Shown here: in pieces, positions 11,691 through 24,173 of the stretch
How positions within the stretch are numbered: position 1 is the stretch's first letter
Layout: each line of letters opens with the position of its first letter
Source of the DNA: Pegea sp. RAD2-039
Taxonomy: Eukaryota > Chordata > Thaliacea > Salpida > Salpidae
Assembly (NCBI GenBank): GCA_034620365.1
Contig: JAQGEQ010000244.1
Coordinates: 541,778-605,777, forward strand
DNA length: 64,000 nucleotides
Reading direction: 5' to 3'
The notes under the pieces: generated by a model
Database searches by the model: none
What the model was told of the DNA's origin: nothing
Seen by the model: only the letters and a program-made list of their open reading frames with translations
Program-made: the position numbers and the translations under genes

Positions 11691-12770
11691 AATATCTACA
11701 AAACACGAACAATTTTTTGAATTTTTACAGCTGGTTAGTAAGGTTTATAAAATTCTTCTTTTTATTTTTTAACTATAATTTTTTTTCTTTGTGATAAATT
11801 CGAAAGACAAAAATAATTTAAAATTGAGAACAATAGTATGATATAAGTTATTTATAAAAAAAGGTTATTAAAAAAATTTAAAATCAATTTTTAAAATAAA
11901 TCTGACAACAATCATCTAAATAATTGATTACTTTAGTAAAATGAAATATTTTGTTTATAATCCTACATTTGTTTTTATCAAAAGTTCACAAAATATTTAG
12001 ATTATGAAATCTTGGGAATGAGAAAGTTGCAGTTAGATGTTTTTTGCTTAAATTGACAACATAAAAATTTATTTTCTTAGAAATTGTTCATCATTACTAC
12101 TTCAACCTTCTTGCTGTGCGAGTCATCTAACAACAACAGTAAGAAGTTATGATAGTTTTATCCACGTCAACCTGTTCGATTGCCTCATTATAAAATGGAG
12201 TGCTGTTGAGTGATGAAATAAATTTCATCTAAATTTGAATTTTAAAAGTCTGCTTATAATTCAATTGTCATTATCACATTTTAAAAAGACGTAAGAGATA
12301 CAATATTCTTATCCAGGCCAAAGAAGAAAAAACCAACCTTATAAATTCGCCTTTCTAAGACTCATAGATTTGGGTTCAATAAAGAACAAAGTAAAGTTCT
12401 TAAGACCAAAGCACAATTTAGTAAAAATTTTAATTTCAAATTGGGTATAAGTTGATTATCACAATGTTTAACCAGAAAAAAGTTTTTGAATTATTCATTA
12501 TATAGCTTACAGCTTCAAACTGTCAACTTAACATTTAGATTTTTGACTAATGTCATTAACAAAATGTTACAATGATACTTAGCTTAAGATATTTGTATAA
12601 TATCCACACATATTATTAGATTATTTTTCAGCCAAAGTAAATAATTAAACAAAATCATTATATTTTAGACACTTACTTCAAAAACCATTATTAATTTTAT
12701 GGTCTTGCAAATTTAGCTAAAAATAAAAGTTACCAGAAATAGGTTTTCAACTTGTTGAATTCTGTTAAAT
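11691..12770 (+). repeat. T module, copy 1
   Basis: Follows 19,050-20,140 and 51,780-52,850 closely, and 35,990-36,850 in inverted orientation. Landmarks are CTTGCTGTGCGAGTCATCTA near 12,111 and AACAACAGTAAGAAGTTATG just after it, then a CAGCCAAAGTAAATAATTAA block near 12,630. It is slightly richer in G+C than its surroundings in the middle. No frame stays open. Confidence 0.75.
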
Positions 12771-13259
12771 TCTAAAGACAAAAATAATTTAAAATTAAGA
12801 ACATTAAAGTTGTTGTTAACATGAAAATTGAAAACGTGGCCTTAGTCTTCTGAGTAAAAATATTTCTAAATTAAAATATCAATACCAAGTTCAAGACTAA
12901 GACCAAGTGTTTCAATGATGCATATTTTCATAATGAATATATTTAAGTGTTAAATATACTTTAATATTCATCTTGACAAGATTGGGACTCTATAATCAAA
13001 CTTATGACTAATGATGATTACTACTTAAAAACATTTTAATTATTTTTCTTTGAGAATATCGCAAACATTTCCAATTGTTCCAGTAAATCCATGATAGAAT
13101 TCAGTGGGTAGCAAAAGAATCAATAGAAATTTGTAGCAAATATTGTTACTAGCAATATTTTTTACGACTTTTAATAATTAATTAATTGACAATTTTTTTT
13201 TTCCTACAATCTTATAAGTAACTAGATTCTACTGCTTCGTTCATAAAACATTTTAGTTT
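12771..13259. other. Unique AT-rich stretch ending in an H-module edge
   Basis: 12,771-12,810 repeats a piece of the T module start. 12,811-13,030 is not seen elsewhere; it contains a short inverted repeat (CTTAGTCT near 12,841, AGACTAAG near 12,894). 13,045-13,110 is an H-module edge whose relatives, inverted, are at 5,335-5,395 and 59,495-59,560. No gene seen. Confidence 0.45.
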
Positions 13260-14030
13260 TAAGCTTTATAAGTTTACAAAATATAAACATAAAACTGTTA
13301 TAGTGACATCCTGAGACTGAAAAATAAATAGTAAATTGTAATTAGATTTTTAAAAAATTTTAAATGAAAGTTTAATGTACTAAAAAGCTGTTACATATAA
13401 ACAACTTGAAACTTTATTATAAAATCAATCAATAGCTCTGAAATTTTCATCATCACTATAATTTCAACAAATTTATTATTATGACTTTCGGCGTTGTAAA
13501 ATGCTCAAAAGCTTCTATCGAAAAAGGTAAACAAACATCAACAGAAATTATTCTTCTTATGACAATTTTATTAATAAAAGTTTACGCCAAGAAGCAAACC
13601 GCCAATGTTTAAGAATTAAAAAAATATAAAAAATATTACAAAAAAGTGGAAAATATTTCCAAAGAGTTGTAACAAAGTTCATGAAAGATATTTACAACAT
13701 TACTAAATTCCAAGAAAAGCTTCTAGTCTTCAATAGCTTGGTGATTCCAATAATACCGTTGACTTTAAATATCGTTAACTAGAGATGAAATGAAAACGTT
13801 AGAAAGGATAATTAGAAAAAGTTAACAAAGAGTTAAAAAACTATGTACTTCTGCAAAATATTTTAGGTAAAACAAAGCAAAACGAAAGATTAAGCAGCAG
13901 TTAAATAAAGATCCTTACAAGATTATTTTTAATTTTTATTTGAGATACATTGTTTAACTGAAACTCCTTTAGTCAAAATTCCAAAATACAATTAACCATA
14001 TCTATAACTATCTATAACTATCTATAACTA
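13260..14030 (+). repeat. 0.75-kb duplicated segment with degenerate coding-like stretch, copy 1
   Basis: Partner of 50,465-51,225; the first 150 bases are S-box material in inverted orientation (S near 13,303-13,323). It ends with three perfect copies of TCTATAACTA at 14,001-14,030, absent from the partner. Confidence 0.7.
13482..13920 (+). pseudogene. Degenerate coding-like relic, unrecognised
   Basis: An ATG at 13,482 opens a reading that begins Met-Thr-Phe-Gly-Val-Val-Lys-Cys-Ser and is closed after 43 codons. In the partner at 50,681 the same start is kept with conservative changes, but a stop comes after 19 codons. Continuing in shifted frames, both copies give Lys/Asn/Glu-rich, helix-like sequence and Cys/His pairs, and the nucleotide text is less A/T-homopolymeric than its flanks. 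A third, inverted piece lies at 41,535-41,680. This would fit a decayed transposon gene, perhaps with a zinc-binding N-terminus, but I cannot assign a family. Confidence 0.3.
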
Positions 14031-14949
14031 AACTGTGAAATTAAAAGTTTATAGACTTTAATGATAACTTTTTTAAACCAGTTTATTTCTATCAATAAAT
14101 AAACTTAAGTAGATTTACATAAAGTTAAATGAAAATACTTGCAAAACAAATTAAATTGTTTTTTTTAATTTTTTTGCTAAAGTAAGTTTTTGTAACTCAA
14201 GTCACTATCCTATTGATTAAAAATTTCAAAAACATGAATTTTGACAAATATTTGAGATCAAATTGAAAATCATGCGAAATAATATTTTAAAATAAAACAT
14301 CCAAGTAGTTGTTCAATTAAAACTTTATGTTATTTATTATTTAAATTTGTCCGATATTTTTACCGACAAATAGTCGATATCAAAAAATAAATTTAATGGT
14401 GATTATTAATGTTGAAGTTCATAGAACATTTCTTTATACAAAAAATCTTCTCATCTAGTATTTGTCAGGAAAAAAATAATTTTTAAAATTTTTTATCTAT
14501 TTTAAAAGTTTGATTTATGTAAAACTGTGAGACAATATTTATTTCTTTTGCTATCAATCGTATAAAAGCATATTAAGTACTTGTTAGTGTATAAAACATT
14601 TTAGTTTTAAACTGTTTAATGATTTTTTGAAACTGAAACTTTTACAAATACGATTTATGAAAAGCTAATCGTATGAGTATGAATAAACAATGGCTGGTGA
14701 GCTTATAGTCACTGAGTAACACTATTTGTCTGACAGATAAGAGGAAACAACGTTTATAAAATTATAAAATATAAACTTACAACTTTTATAGTGACATCTT
14801 GTGACTGAAAAATAAATAGTAAAATGCAATTAAATTTTAGAAAATGTTGTAAATGTTTAATTTAATAAATTTTAATAAAAGTGAGACAAATCGCAAATAT
14901 TTTGTTTAAGACAGGTTTACACTGAATCTTAATGAATTGACAAGATAGA
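14031..14949 (-). repeat. H module, subfamily b, inverted (left arm of an inverted pair)
   Basis: Complete minus-strand order: S near 14,791-14,810, U near 14,700-14,745, box 1 near 14,453-14,470, hairpin 14,361-14,379 with one changed arm base (TACCGAC), box 3 near 14,245-14,265. It faces the plus-strand copy that begins at 14,950. Confidence 0.75.
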
Positions 14950-15690
14950 ATTTAATATCCTATCTGTTAGACAAATAGTGTTGTTTGGTGACTTTGAGCT
15001 TCGAAAACATTCTTTATTTATATTCATACAAGGTTTATTCATACTCATACAATTAACTTTATATAAGTAGTATTTGTAATAATCTTAGTTTTAAAAAATC
15101 ATTAAACAGTTTAGAACTAAAATGTATTATGTACTTTGAAGTAAGAAATAGTTTCTCTATAAGCTTGATAGCAAATTAAAAAAGAATTTGTATCACAGTT
15201 TTAAATAACTCAAACTTTTAAAGATAAATCAAATTTAACAAATTCACTTTCTCCAGGCTAATACTTAATGAAAAGATATTTTTTTCACGAAATGCTCCTT
15301 AACCTGTAGATATAAATATAAAACTTCAATATAATATTTGATGTCGACCATTTGTCGATAAAATAATCTGATAAGTACAACTAACAAGTAACAGCAAACT
15401 ATTAAATTTAAAACTGCTAAAGTGTTTTATTTAATAATATTAATTAGGGTGATTATTAATTTGGCATCAAATGTTTGTCGTTCATATAGTTTTTGAATTT
15501 TAAAAAATTTTTTGTTTGTCCTTTTATTCAATGGGATAGTGATTTTATTTACAAAAAATTACGATGACTACTAGCTAAACAATTTTCTTTAAAGAATATC
15601 AATTAATTTATTGGGTAGCAAAATAATTCAGAAAAAATTTACTATAAACTAGCGATAGTAAGTTAACATTATTGTCAGTGATGTAATTAG
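14950..15690 (+). repeat. H module, subfamily b (right arm of an inverted pair)
   Basis: Starts directly inside the U box (about 14,955-15,000), so the S box is missing. It then has worn box 1 near 15,253, hairpin 15,342-15,360 (first arm base changed), box 3 near 15,460-15,480 and box 4-like CAATGGGATAGTGATTTTAT near 15,530. Confidence 0.75.
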
Positions 15691-16420
15691 AAAGTATTAA
15701 TTTGGTTATAGTAACTAACCAGTATAAAATCAAACTTTTTCCTATTTTTGATTAGTGCCATTAAAGAAAGTTTAATTTCAATTTGTTATTCTTTTCATTA
15801 GTTATTAGTAATAATTTTATTTGAATAGAGTTATTTGGTTATTTCCATTCTTTGTTTTTTTTAACTTCTCTCAATGAAATGTATGAAAAATACTTTATCT
15901 TAGAAAATTTACACAACAAACGAAGAAGAAAATATCTTGACAAAATTATTGCAAATTTTAACTGTAAATCAAAAAATAATGTAAAGTGAAATTTGCGTTT
16001 GTAAAGCAAAATAAAAAGCTTTTTTGTTGTAATATTACTGTTTTTAACTGAAAAATAATAATTTGTTTTGCTTCATTTGCAAATGTGAAATTTTGTGAAA
16101 CGCAAAAATACGTCGGATGAAAATTTATAAGGTTCAAATAGAAAGTTGAAAACAGTTTCAATCAAATCATAACAAGTAGTATATCGACGCTATACTTAAA
16201 ATAAAAACAAGTCTAAAAAACAAAATCAGTGAACCGGAACTTTTTCAGTTTGATATGAAGTTTGATTCGATTTTATAAAAAAATATGAGATGAAAACAAA
16301 ACAGTTGGCTAAAGTTATTAAATCTAAAATTTATTACTTTCTTCAAAAAATGTTAAAATCTTAAAAGTTATTTAATACAAACTATAAAATCAATAATTGC
16401 AATAATTTAATACAAAATAA
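15691..16420 (+). repeat. W module with left extension
   Basis: Relatives: 40,240-40,800 and 60,980-61,490 on plus; 46,310-46,970, 49,340-49,910 and 56,200-56,570 on minus. AGTATATCGACGCTATACT is at 16,178-16,196 and the GTGAACCGGAACTTTTTCAG box near 16,229. A 67-codon frame on the minus strand at 15,958-16,161 has an ATG but is not preserved in the sister copies. Confidence 0.75.
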
Positions 16421-17044
16421 AAACATTAAGAAATTTATGAAATTTTTCTCGAAACATAATTATTCAAATATTTTGGAATTGAAAAATGTTCAATATTAGA
16501 TTCAACTCAGTCATTTTCGAACTTCCAAAACATATTTTGAAAAATATCCAGTAAAAGTTTCGGCAAAAATTAGAAAAAATCTCAAATATGCTAATCAAAA
16601 TTAGCAAAAGCAATTTGATTTTAATTTTTTTTGTTAACACACAAATCTATTCTTATGATTATGAATAAGCAAACTTACGAAATGAGGAAAATCATTTACG
16701 AAAAATATCTTTTCTCCGGACAAACACTAGATATAAAGTAGTTTTTATTATGAATAATATTCCTCAGTACACAAGTTTATATTAAAAAAAAATTATAATA
16801 TTTTTGATATCGACCATTTGTCGATAGAATTATCCGAATAAATCTTAACTTAAACTTCGAACTTGAAAAACACATTTCTACAATTATTCAGAAATAGTTT
16901 CGATCAAAATAAGAAAAATCTCGAATAAGGTAATTAAATTTACTGAAAACATTCCTTATTTCGTTTAATTGTTGTATTTTAGGGTCGTTTACAAAATTTT
17001 AACTTAAATTAGTGATTTGAAACTTCCAAAACTCGTTTTCAAAA
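16421..17044 (+). repeat. H module, subfamily a, followed by a partial second copy
   Basis: Box 1 16,716-16,732, hairpin 16,808-16,826. From 16,860 the left flank of subfamily a starts again, up to 17,044, without its own hairpin. The same order occurs at 40,880-41,500, so this truncated tandem predates the duplication. Confidence 0.7.
16808..16826 (+). repeat. Hairpin palindrome, spacer CATTT
   Basis: TATCGACCATTTGTCGATA, the consensus form. Confidence 0.9.
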
Positions 17045-18295
17045 GTGTGAAAACATTATAAAAATGTTAATTTTGTTTGATACGAAAAGCTACTTGTTAA
17101 GTTAGTATTGTTTTCAATTTAAGCATAATTATCATAATTTCATCAAAGTTTAAAAGTATTTCTTAAAATTCAAGTTATCAAATATCACTAACAAAAACAT
17201 AGCCTAAAGCAATGCAAGGTGTTCAAAATTATCTATCTTCAGCGACTTCTAGCGTCAACTTTTTCTACTATAGAAACATAAAACTGAAAAATCTTTAATT
17301 AAATTTTTATTATTTTTATCAAAACATTTTTACTTACACAAAACAATCAATCTTGCTTAAGTTGTATGAAGTAAATTTTAGTATTTTCTAAAAACTACTT
17401 AGGTTAAAAAGTAAACTATAAATGTTATCCGAAAGACGAATTTATTGTTATTTTAATCGTTACAGTAAAAGAAAAGTTATATAACCAGAAAGAAAAAATT
17501 TCAAATGATTTGTTTCTTTAATCATTATAAGTCAAGATTTAAAGTTTGAAATTTTTCTACAAAAGCTGCAACTTATTCGCAATTTTGTTGTAAAAAATTT
17601 CTACATTAAAAGCATTTTTATCGTTTTTATTAAATATGGTGAGTTTAAATGTTTAATAAGTTCTTAAGTGATTTATATACAGTAAGTTCAGTACTACTTT
17701 TTTTGTAAAGCGTTTACCCACCTGGTATTTTTTCTAATAGTTTACATAATAAAATGCAGAAGAGTAGTGGTGAGACTCAGTTATCTTTGACAAGTCGTTG
17801 ATTGATATTAAGTCTTAGTGATTCTTCGATCTTGTAATTTGACTTACTAATAATTTTAAATTTGTTTTTCATGAATTACAGGATAGTTTGAATGGATATA
17901 AAAATATAAAAAGTAATTTTAAAGTAGAAATTAAGTTTTGTTTAATTCACTATTTACAGTTTCTTTGTTTTTTGACTAATTTGCTACCAACTAACTTTAT
18001 TGATCTTCTCTAAAAAATAAATAGAAAAAATAGTTTTAAGTAGTATTTCTCGTAACTTTTATTAATTCAAATCACAATCCTGTTGATTACAATGACAAAT
18101 AACAATTTCTTCAAAATTTTTAAAATCGACAAACATTTGATGTCAAATTTCAATTCACGGAGTTTAATTTTATTAATTGAAACATTCAAGCTGTTTTAAC
18201 TGTTAATTAATTAATGTCTGTTGGTACTTCTCCGTATAAACCTTCACATTAATTTATCGACAAATGGTCGATATCAAAAATAGAGAACTTTCATT
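17045..18295 (-). repeat. 1.3-kb duplicated segment, inverted copy (G module to hairpin)
   Basis: Reverse complement of 37,255-38,590 and of 61,840-62,945. On the minus strand it runs: hairpin 18,255-18,273, box 3 near 18,125-18,150, a stretch with CTCACCACTACTCTTCTGCA near 17,770, and a G module at 17,050-17,300. No frame is shared by the three copies. Confidence 0.8.
18255..18273 (-). repeat. Hairpin palindrome, spacer AAATG
   Basis: TATCGACAAATGGTCGATA. Arms perfect. Box 1, expected to its right, has been lost to the insertion that follows. Confidence 0.85.
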
Positions 18296-18319
18296 GTGTA
18301 ATTATATTAGACTAATACA

Positions 18320-18705
18320 TTCTACATAATAATTCTTTTTTAATAATCTCGTCAAAAACAGATTTAATATCCACAAGATCTCACTGTGAAGTGGAACACG
18401 ATCTTTGACAAAAATGAATAAGCCAGAAGTTGATGAGTTCAAAATAACATCTGGTGTCGATTAAAGGTGACGTTATCAGCATGTGACGTCATCAGTGATT
18501 GATTTGTTTGGTTTTTAGTTTGAAAGAAAAGTTTTTGAAAAAAGAAGATGATTATCAAATGCAGATATTGGTAAGATTTTGATCTTAATGATAATGATTT
18601 TAATGATGAGTCCTTATAAATTTATCCATTAAAAAAATACAATTATTCCTTAAAACCAAAGTTATTTTTTTAATAATCTCTTAGAAAACAGATTTAATAG
18701 AATTC
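18320..18705 (-). mobile_element. Probable inserted element, about 0.23-0.38 kb
   Basis: 18,330-18,555 recurs as an inverted copy at 61,612-61,828 and is absent from the third sister segment at 37,255. It holds GTGACGTCATCAGTGATTG near 18,481. A 37-bp stretch (TTTTTTAATAATCTCGTCAA at its start, 18,333) is repeated directly with a few changes at 18,664-18,702, so the block is flanked by direct repeats on this copy. A MITE or solo-LTR-like element would fit; no terminal inverted repeat is obvious. Confidence 0.45.
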
Positions 18706-18859
18706 AATATGATAGCTAACTCACGAATAGTTTTTAAATTATTTTTTTTTCTTTTTTGTTTACTTTTAATTCAACAAAAGTAGAACAATTTTATCTGTTA
18801 GTAAAAAGTTTTTGTTAAAAATAAAAATATTAATTACTTTTAATTCATTTTAATTCAAA

Positions 18860-21640
18860 CCACGAATTCATAGTTATTTTAATTATCACAAACAAAGTAA
18901 AAACATTCTGCTGTCATATGAGAGTGGCTTCAGTGGAAAACTGTTTGAACTGATTTTTTATTTAAATAAATATTTAAGTTTCAAAATTCTATTTTTAAAC
19001 AATTGAGCTTCTTTAGTAATCAATGCTCAAATTATTTAGTTTTAAATTCGTATTTATGCTACAATATCAAAAAAACAAAGAAAAAACATTTTTGAATTAT
19101 TACAGCTGGTTAGTAAGGTTTAGAAAATTCTTCTTTTTATTTTAAACTAAAATTCTGTTTCTTTGTGATAAATTCGAAAGACAAAAATATTTTAAAATTG
19201 AGAACGATAGTATGATATGAGTTATTTATACAAAATGTTATTAAAAAAAGTCTAAAGCCAACTTTTAAAATATATCTGACAATAGCCATCCAAATAATTG
19301 ATAACTTCAGTAAAATGAAATCTTTTGTTTGTAATCCTACATTTGTTTTTATCTAAGTTTCACAAAATATAATGATTTTAAAATTTTAGGAATGAGAAAG
19401 TTGCAGTTAGATGTTTTTTGCTTAAATTGACTACACAAAAATTTATTTTCTTAGAAATTGCACATCATTTTTGCTTCAACCTTCTTGCTGTGCAATTCAT
19501 CTAACAACAACAGTAAGAAGTTATGATATTTTTGTATCAACATCAACTTGTTCGATTACGTCATTATGAAATGGAGTTTTGTTGAGTAATGCAAAAAATT
19601 TCACCTAAATTTGAATTTCAAAATTCTGCTTATAATTCAATTAACATTTTCAGACTTTTAAAATGACGTAAGAGATACAATTTTCTTATCCAAGCCAATG
19701 TAGAAAAAACCAACCTTCTAAATTAGCCTTTCCAAGACTTACAGTTTTGGCTTCAATATAGAACAAAGAAAAATTCTTAAAACCAAAGCAGATATTTATA
19801 ACAACTTTATTTTGACATCGGTTATATGTTGATTATCAGAATGTTTAAGCAGAAAAAAGTTTTTAATTTTCTCATTATATAGCTTACAGCTTCAAAATAT
19901 CAACTTAACATTTAGAGTTTTGACTAATGTCATTAACAAAAATATTACTATGATACTTAGCTTAAGATATTTTTATAATATCCACACATATTATTTTGTT
20001 TATTTTTCAGCCAAAGTAAATAATTAAACAAAATAATAATATTTTAGACACTTACTTCTAAACCATTACTAAGTTTATGGTCTTGCAAATTTAGCTAAAA
20101 ATAAAAGTTACCAGAAATAGCTTTTCAACTTGTATAATTCCTTTTATTTATAATATTAAGAAACATTCTTAGTATTCAAGTTTTAATTGTTTGTTGCAAT
20201 ATTGTTTGAACTTATTAAAAAATCCTAAACTATCCTATCGACAAAAGTACATGTTTTTAGCAGTTATACAACTATTCTGAATTTCATGAAGATTTCAGAG
20301 ACAAGTTTACTAACCAACTTCAACTAATTTGTTTTAAGGACATCGACACGTTTGTCGATTTCAAAAAATTTGACGCTACAACTATTGCAGAAAAGATTGC
20401 TAAAATTTCTCTATTTCATGTTTAGATTTATTAATTTCATTCGATCTAGTATTTGCCCGGACAAAACTTACTTTCCAGAATTCAATTATCTGTATAAGCT
20501 TAATCTATTTTAAACAGCAAAAACATGTTTTCTATTAAAAAAAACGTAAATTATGTTTTTACTATTTGCTATTAATCAACTTTTCTAAAATCAGTTTCAA
20601 AAGGTTTCTTTTTACTATAAATATAAAATTATGTTTTGTGTAAATATGACCGTAATAATTTTGAATTATTTTTTTTCTAATTTTTTGATAGAAATTCTTT
20701 TTAAATTTCTAATAAGAGTTTAGTTTAAATTATAAAAAAGTTTAATCTCAAGTTTTAATGTTGTCAAAATTACAGCTTACAAAAAAGATCTTGTAAAAGT
20801 GAATAAAAAATTATCTCGTTTGCTCAAATATTGATTAAATTATAGAACAGTTATTGTTGAGTCAAAAAAAAAAGTTTTCATGTTTTTCAGATTATTTTAT
20901 GTACAATAAAAAAAGCTATACAAACTGCAGCTAAATATAGATCTACATATAGATCTTACAAGATTATTTTCCCTTTTTTCTAGAGATGCATTGTTAAACT
21001 GTTGCTTTATCAGTCAAAATTCCACAATGTAATTAATGATATGTAAAATAATAACTTTTGGTTTAAACTATCTAAGTCAGCATTAGAATTAATGTTTACA
21101 AGATCATTCATAAAAAAAGGCTTTGCTTATTAAGATAGATTTCAACCATTTCAAGTCCAACTTAAGAAAGCACGATAATTAAAATGTAATTCTTAGCTTC
21201 AAACATTTAGTTTTTTGGAGCTTTTATTTATCTAATTAGTTAAATAAGTAACAGTAATGGCTTAAAAATGAGTACTCAATACTATCAACAATTTCATTGA
21301 AATAGCCTAATTACTAACAGTAGTTTTTTTTTATATCTATTAAATACCATAGAAGTTATAAACGTTATAAGGCATTAATTAATTTGTGTATTTTGTCTTT
21401 TTCCGTTAAATTAGTTAACATTTTATTTATTCAATTGAAAACTCAGGACAACTTGGAATTAGAATTGGATTTTTAGCCAAAACTATATTGCAAAAGTAAA
21501 TGAAAATTCTTATAAAATATTTTTATAACAATTCAATTAACATAAAATTTTGTATATATTTCAGTTTCAGATTTATTAAAATTTGTTTAACTAAAAAAAG
21601 TTAGAATAAAGAATTTTGAAATTTCAGTTTTAGATTTATA
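18860..21640 (+). repeat. 2.8-kb duplicated segment, copy 1
   Basis: Partner of 51,585-54,375, close throughout. It carries a T module (19,050-20,140), then a subfamily c module in inverted orientation: palindrome ATCGACACGTTTGTCGAT at 20,342-20,359, box 1 near 20,447-20,464. From 20,640 to 21,640 both copies share further text that I cannot name, including a TATAGATCTACATATAGATC stretch near 20,940. Both copies have many frame breaks; no protein is supported. Confidence 0.8.
20342..20359 (-). repeat. Subfamily c palindrome, worn
   Basis: ATCGACACGTTTGTCGAT; 7-bp arms ATCGACA/TGTCGAT around CGTT. Confidence 0.65.
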
Positions 21641-21660
21641 GTTCACTATAAGTGATTTTT

Positions 21661-22020
21661 AGTCTGCTATGTGCACTGTAATTATTTAATGACATTTACC
21701 TAGTGTTGTAATCCCGGCAGCCTACGTTCAAATCCTGGCTAAATCATTATATTTTTAATGTTTGATTTATTCGTTTTCTTAAAATTCGTTCATATACTGT
21801 ACTCCAATCTGTTTATATCCAAAAAGTTTGAGCTTATCTTACAATATTGTTGTATTTAACTCTGAATGGTTGTCTAAGCATAAAATAAATTTCAGTTTTA
21901 ACATAAGTGAATACAAAAACTTACAAAAAAGTGATTAGTGATTTAAGCAACTGTTATAAATTATCTTTACTTATTTCTATTTTATTTGATTCAAATTTAA
22001 ATCAAAGTTTATTAGTTTAT
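21661..22020 (+). repeat. Copy of the initiator tRNA downstream flank
   Basis: Starts with the last 7 bases of the tRNA gene (TCTGCTA) and follows 58,320-58,680 for about 360 bases. It keeps a tRNA-like half with a good B-box match (GTTCAAATCC near 21,730) and a T-run after it. The tRNA body itself is missing. Confidence 0.75.
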
Positions 22021-24173
22021 TTATCAATATTTTTTTATAAGCTATGTTGAGTTTGTATGTAAAATACAATTGCTATCTGAAAACTCATTAAATATAAAAT
22101 AAAAACTAAATAATTTTAATTGAATTAAAACAGATACTAAATCAACCTGAGATTAAATAGCTCATGAAAATCAATTTCAATGAAATCTAAGGTTTGAACA
22201 TTATTGTGACGTACAGAATACTAAAAAAAAACTACAAAAAAACTTGTTTGCTTGTAAACACTTAACTTTTTTCAAAATTAGGTTTGAAATTTAAATTTAA
22301 AAAAAATCTTTCTTAATTGCATCATCTACTGGTTGGCTGTTTTCAAATTTCTTTAAATGATTTAAATCTGATTTATAAAAGCTTGTCATTTGAAACCCTA
22401 AATATTCACTTCGTTCCAAAATACAAAATAATAGTTATGTTCTTTTACTAGATCATAAGAAACTATATTCATATTTGTAGCTATTTATTCATTTTTTATA
22501 GTTTTCCTGATTAAAGAATTCCTTATCTCAACTTTTCAATAATATCATTCTACTAAAAGGTTTGAGAATTCAAGATGACTTTTTTCATCGATAATAAAAT
22601 TTATAATTTTTTCACCATTATCTTCTTTGGTACTTTAAGCTTTTTGTGTTTTGAAATTGGTAGTTAATAAACCTAATTTTAAATAAAACAATATTCATTT
22701 GCTTAACGAAGAAAAACAAACTAAAATCATGTACTTCCACAAATATTAAGATGAAATTGTTTAAGATGGATGTAATATCAAATTTAAAGTTTTCTACTAA
22801 CATTTTTTAACTAACATTTTTACTTACTTATTAAGCTAATTAATTAAAAATTAATTTATTAAAAAGAATTAAAGTCTTAGTAATTCAAACAAAGCTTACT
22901 TGTTTAAAATACTTACGTTGAAAGTCTTATACTTTTAAAAGTTATATAATTAAAGATAAATTGTCAAGTCTAACGGTAAACACAAAGTTGGACTTAGCAC
23001 AGGAAGACAAAACTTGTATTCTCTAACTTAATATTAGGAATGACTTCAAGTAATTTTAAAACAACAACAATAATGAATGAAAATCAACCATTATTATGAA
23101 TAGCTCTGTAACAAAAAAGTCAAAATTTTGATGAAAACTCTAAATTCAAAGTTGAAATAATTATTTTAAAAAACAAATCTAGGAAATGTTCTATTTTAAT
23201 GAATATGAGATTGTTTACAAATTACATAGAAATTTAGATGTTGAAGATTTGTCATTTGAAACCATAAACACTCACTTAGTTCTTCCATACAGATTTGCAA
23301 TTATGTTTTTTCTTCGAAATTCTTTTGAACAATTCTCATTCTAGCATTATGTGTAGCTTATTCTTTTTTATATCATTTCCGATCAAAAGTTTGTTCTTAT
23401 TATTTTTTATTTTCTGATCAAACATTTCACAATCACACCAGCTACTTGTTGATTTATTTTATACTTATTCAAAAGACTTAAAAATTAAAAATCACATTTT
23501 TCGGAAAAACTTACAAATAGAATTATAAATTCTTAATTGATTTCTCAATACGCAATCAGCTATTAATATATCTAATATCTCCAAACTAACTGCTGTCATC
23601 GTCATTCTAAACATTTACTATTAGAAATTTTATTTATTTAGTTAATTATTATTTAAAACAATCCTAAGACTATTATGACGACCTCTGGAAATGTCAAATA
23701 ACTGAAGATGAATAAAAACATCATTTAACTTTTCCTATGTTTTCTTTTACTATATATTATCTTATTTTCATTGATGGTTTATATTTTAACTATGCCTCTA
23801 CAATGTTCCAAACATTTATACATTGATTTTAAAATGTTGTACTCAAAACATTTCTATTATCGTTTTGATTTTCATTAAAACATAATTTTAACCTTTTACC
23901 TGATCATTTCAACAAATTTTTATAACTACTTAAAGTAAGCAATATTATTTTCTTTTATTTTTCAGTACATTTTGTTTTATTATGTGGCAAATGGCAGGTC
24001 ACTTACAGAAAACTAAAACTGAAACACAAATCAATCAAACGTTGGAAAAGAACTATTACATTCATACATGTTATACTTATGTTACGCTATAAGCATATAC
24101 TACTAAAACACTTTACGAAAAATAGATAACAAAGTTTTATAATGATAAACATTAAAAGAGACACAAATCAATT
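22021..24173. other. Single-copy AT-rich region downstream of the FANCA-like gene
   Basis: No module of the repeat set is found here. Two stretches about 860 bases apart resemble each other (22,386-22,520 and 23,246-23,400, both with TGTCATTTGAAACC and a later GTAGCT), an old local duplication. A 61-codon frame at 22,618-22,803 (minus, ATG) is rich in Phe/Ile and unsupported; if the upstream gene has further exons they should lie here, but I could not find any. Confidence 0.5.
23954..23981 (-). terminator. Candidate poly(A) signals of the FANCA-like gene
   Basis: AATAAA on the minus strand at 23,976-23,981 and again at 23,954-23,959, about 190-220 nt after the stop codon. Between the stop and the signals lies TTTGTGTTTCAG (acceptor-like) followed 12 nt later by GTAAGTG (donor-like) near 24,000-24,025, so a 3' UTR intron or a skipped exon boundary is possible. 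Confidence 0.4.

Noticed and set aside
14001..14030. Three TCTATAACTA units as a telomere-type repeat
   Set aside because: Only three copies, internal position, and not a known telomere motif.
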